A DNA stretch of 64,000 bases, from NCBI RefSeq assembly GCF_017814975.1, contig NZ_JAGIQA010000026.1, positions 61,467-125,466 on the forward strand, read 5' to 3'. This document shows positions 61,824 to 64,000 of this stretch, piece after piece. The notes under the pieces were generated by a model. That model saw only the letters and a list, made by a program, of their open reading frames with translations, was not told the origin of the DNA and made no database searches. The DNA is from Cupriavidus consociatus (GTDB lineage Bacteria > Pseudomonadota > Gammaproteobacteria > Burkholderiales > Burkholderiaceae). Numbering within the stretch: position 1 is the first letter of the stretch; each line of letters opens with the position of its first letter. A program made the position numbers and the translations under genes.

Positions 61824-63323
61824 ATGTCCAACCCCGAACAAGGCCAACCTCCTCCCCCGTCTTCCCGCCCACCGCTGCCACCCGGCGGCACCCCACCGCG
61901 CAGGAACCGGCGCCGGCTGTACGCCGGGCTGCTGGTGCTGCTGCTGGCAGGGGGCGGCTGGTACTGGTATGCGCACCGCGGCGATGCCACCAAAGGCACC
62001 GCAGGCGGCCCGGGCGGCGCCAGCGGACCCGGTGCGGGACGCCCTGGCGGTCCCGGCGGCCCGGGCGGGCGCGCCGGCATGCCGCGCTCGCCGGTAGTGG
62101 TCGCCACCGTGGCCCAGCGCGACATGGACGTGGTCCTGAACGGGCTGGGCAACGTGACCCCGGTCTCCAACGTGACCGTGCGCGCGCAGGTTTCCGGACC
62201 GCTGCTGAAGGTGCTGTTCAAGGAAGGCCAGATGGTCAAGGCCGGCGACGTGCTGGCCGAGATCGACCCGCGCCCGTTCCAGGCCGCGCTGGACCAGGCC
62301 GTGGGCCAGCTGGCGCGCGACCAGGCGCTGCTGCAGAACGCAAGGCTGGACCAGCAGCGCTACCGCACCCTGCTGGGCCAGGACTCGATCTCCAAGCAGC
62401 AGGTCGATACCCAGGACGCGCTGGTGCGCCAGTACGAAGGCGTGGTCAAGACCGACCAGGGCAACGTCGCCAACGCGCGCCTGCAGCTGGGCTATACCAG
62501 GATCGTGGCGCCGGTGTCCGGCCGCATCGGCCTGCGCCAGGTCGATCCGGGGAATATCGTCAACACCAGCGACACCAACGGCATCGCACTGATCACGCAG
62601 ATCCAGCCGATCGCGGTGATGTACACCATCCCCGAGGACAACCTGCCGTCGGTGCTGAAGAAGCTCAACGCCGGCGAAAAGCTGCCGGTCCAGGCGTGGG
62701 ACCGCCAGGTGCGCAACCAGCTGGGCGAAGGCGAGCTGCTGACCACCGACAACCAGATCGACACCACCACCGGCACGGTCAAGCTCAAGGCAGTCTTCCC
62801 CAATGCCGACGGCATGCTGTTTCCCAACCAGTTCGTCAACGTGCGCACGCGCGTGGACACGCTCAGGGACGCGACCGTGATCCCGGTCGCGGCGATCCAG
62901 CGCGGCCAGCAGGGCACCTTTGTCTACACCGTGGACGAGGCCAGCAAGGTCAAGGTGCAAGTGGTCACGCTGGGCCCCGGCGATGGCAGCCGCAACGCGG
63001 TGCTCAAGGGCCTGGAGCCCGGCCAGCGCGTGGTGGTGGATGGCGCCGACCGGCTCAAGGAAGGCATGACGGTGGAAGCGGTCGACCCGGCCGCGCGCGC
63101 CGCGGCGACGGTGCCGGCCAGCCAGCCGCGCGGACGCGGCCGGCGCAACCGCGACGGGGCTGGCTGGGGTGGTGCCAGCGCGCCGCGCGGCGATGCCAGT
63201 GGCGCGGCGGCCAGCGGTGCATCCGGCGTGGCCGGGGAACAGCGCCGCCATCGTGAAGGCGGCGCCAGTGCCCCGGTTGCCGAAGGCCAGCGCCGCGAGC
63301 AGCAGCAGCGGCAGCAGCAGTAA
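61824..63323 (+). CDS. mdtA: RND efflux periplasmic adaptor MdtA-like
   Basis: 499 residues from MSNPEQGQPPPPSS. A Pro-rich cytosolic start, one transmembrane segment (LYAGLLVLLLAGGGWYWYA, about 35-53), a Gly-rich linker, then the MFP fold: barrel-sandwich VTVRAQVSGPLLKVLFKEGQ, coiled hairpin, LGYTRIVAPVSGRIGLRQVD, and beta-barrel. It links the RND pump to an outer membrane channel. The last 80 residues are Arg/Gly/Gln-rich and probably disordered. It precedes mdtB by 9 bp. Confidence 0.93.
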   Translation: MSNPEQGQPPPPSSRPPLPPGGTPPRRNRRRLYAGLLVLLLAGGGWYWYAHRGDATKGTAGGPGGASGPGAGRPGGPGGPGGRAGMPRSPVVVATVAQRDMDVVLNGLGNVTPVSNVTVRAQVSGPLLKVLFKEGQMVKAGDVLAEIDPRPFQAALDQAVGQLARDQALLQNARLDQQRYRTLLGQDSISKQQVDTQDALVRQYEGVVKTDQGNVANARLQLGYTRIVAPVSGRIGLRQVDPGNIVNTSDTNGIALITQIQPIAVMYTIPEDNLPSVLKKLNAGEKLPVQAWDRQVRNQLGEGELLTTDNQIDTTTGTVKLKAVFPNADGMLFPNQFVNVRTRVDTLRDATVIPVAAIQRGQQGTFVYTVDEASKVKVQVVTLGPGDGSRNAVLKGLEPGQRVVVDGADRLKEGMTVEAVDPAARAAATVPASQPRGRGRRNRDGAGWGGASAPRGDASGAAASGASGVAGEQRRHREGGASAPVAEGQRREQQQRQQQ

Positions 63324-63332
63324 GGACCGCGC

Positions 63333-64000
63333 ATGAACCCCTCACGCCTCTTCATCGAGCGCCCGGTCGCGACGGCGCTGCTGATGCTGGCCATCCTGCT
63401 CTCCGGGCTGGTGGCCTACCGGCTGCTGCCGTTGTCGGCGCTGCCTGAGGTCGACTACCCGACCATCCAGGTCACCACGCTCTATCCCGGCGCCAGCCCC
63501 GACGTGATGACTTCGTCGGTGACCGCGCCGCTGGAGCGGCAGTTCGGCCAGATGCCCGGCCTGAAGCAGATGTCGTCGTCCTCGTCGGGCGGCGCCTCGG
63601 TGATCACGCTGCAGTTCGAGCTGACGCTGCCGCTGGACGTAGCCGAACAGGAAGTGCAGGCCGCCATCAACGCCGGCAGCAACCTGCTGCCGTCCGACCT
63701 GCCGATGCCGCCGGTCTACAGCAAGGTCAACCCGGCCGACGCGCCGATCATGACCATCGCCATGACGTCCGACACCATGCCGCTGCCCAAGCTGCAGGAC
63801 ATGGTGGATACGCGCGTGGCGCAGAAGATCTCGCAGATCCAGGGCGTGGGCCTGGTCACCATCAGCGGCGGGCAGCGCCCTGCGGTGCGCATCCAGGCCA
63901 ACCCGGCCGCGCTGGCGTCGCTCGGCATGTCGATCGACGACCTGCGCACCGCGATCGGCTCCGCCAACGTCAACGGCGCCAAGGGCAGCTTCGACGGCCC
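63333..64000 (+). CDS. mdtB: RND efflux transporter MdtB-like (N-terminal part, cut by the right edge)
   Basis: 222 residues visible from MNPSRLFIERPVATALLM. First transmembrane helix (LLMLAILLSGLVAYRLLPL), then the pore-domain start: LPEVDYPTIQVTTLYPGASP, SSSSGGASVITLQFEL, and ALASLGMSIDDLRTAI. This matches MdtB/MdtC-type RND pumps, which export bile salts and drugs in E. coli. The stop lies outside the window. Confidence 0.92.
   Translation, partial: MNPSRLFIERPVATALLMLAILLSGLVAYRLLPLSALPEVDYPTIQVTTLYPGASPDVMTSSVTAPLERQFGQMPGLKQMSSSSSGGASVITLQFELTLPLDVAEQEVQAAINAGSNLLPSDLPMPPVYSKVNPADAPIMTIAMTSDTMPLPKLQDMVDTRVAQKISQIQGVGLVTISGGQRPAVRIQANPAALASLGMSIDDLRTAIGSANVNGAKGSFDG

Noticed and set aside
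1..64000. CRISPR arrays, tRNA, rRNA or intact insertion sequences
   Set aside because: I saw no regular spacer arrays, no cloverleaf or rRNA signature and no transposase gene on either strand by eye; a tRNA scan was not possible.

Overview
The window is high-GC, gene-dense chromosomal DNA whose gene content and order fit a Cupriavidus/Ralstonia-type member of the Burkholderiaceae. Reasons: the soluble NAD-dependent formate dehydrogenase operon fdsGBACD with its divergent regulator fdsR, two Bug/TctC-type orphan binding proteins, the exbBD-lpxK-kdsB-adk housekeeping run, and strong GC3 bias that opens long empty reading frames on the antisense strand. The species assignment is inference from gene content; no alignment was run.

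Layout. (1) 1-8.7 kb: C-terminal tail of an unknown gene, then fdsD, fdhD, fdsA, fdsB, fdsG (all minus, joined by 4-nt overlaps), divergent fdsR, a 7Fe ferredoxin and a hemerythrin. (2) 8.7-16.4 kb: accessory signalling region with two coupled small hypothetical genes, a serine-resolvase homologue that has lost its catalytic residues, a stand-alone CheB methylesterase and a 1369-residue CheB-CheR-PAS-PAS-histidine kinase-receiver hybrid. (3) 16.4-29.1 kb: glycan island. Seven overlapping minus-strand genes (GT4, GT9, GT2, NodU/WapO-type carbamoyltransferase, GT9, heptose-bisphosphatase-like HAD, SDR) plus a GlcG-like protein; then a plus-strand block (GT4, UDP-xylose synthase-like SDR, PIG-L deacetylase, GT2). 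(4) 29.1-31.8 kb: an Atm1-type ABC exporter fused to a degenerate histidine-kinase ATPase-like segment and an intact response-regulator receiver. (5) 32-36.4 kb: UdgX-type uracil-DNA glycosylase, small stress-type proteins, sodB, xseA. (6) 36.4-37.4 kb: a non-coding kilobase holding four copies of a phased repeat of about 111 bp with DnaA-box-like TCCACA motifs. (7) 37.4-42 kb: exbB, exbD, lpxK, a Trm112-like protein, kdsB, adk. (8) 42-58.9 kb: mixed metabolism, regulation, cell wall and DNA repair (SDR with a LiuR-like operator, XRE/MmyB regulator, methyltransferase, LysR with bile-acid:sodium-symporter-like carrier, amiC-tsaE, queG, AEC transporter, ogt-xerD-ybaK-plsY, amidase and Bug proteins). 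(9) 58.9-64 kb: a dispersed repeat, envZ-ompR type two-component system, and the start of an mdtAB-type RND efflux operon.

How the parts work together. The fds genes make a cytosolic formate dehydrogenase feeding NADH to metabolism, with FdhD as the sulfuration chaperone. The glycan island looks built to make and modify a heptose-containing surface glycan with carbamoyl and possibly pentose decorations. The CheB-CheR-kinase hybrid and the ABC-kinase-receiver fusion suggest locally encoded signalling. The most unusual items are the ABC-HK-REC fusion, the four phased repeats before exbB, the catalytically stripped resolvase in front of the CheB genes, and the carbamoyl-heptose glycan cassette. 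Starts were chosen by hand from overlaps, Shine-Dalgarno sites and family N-termini.
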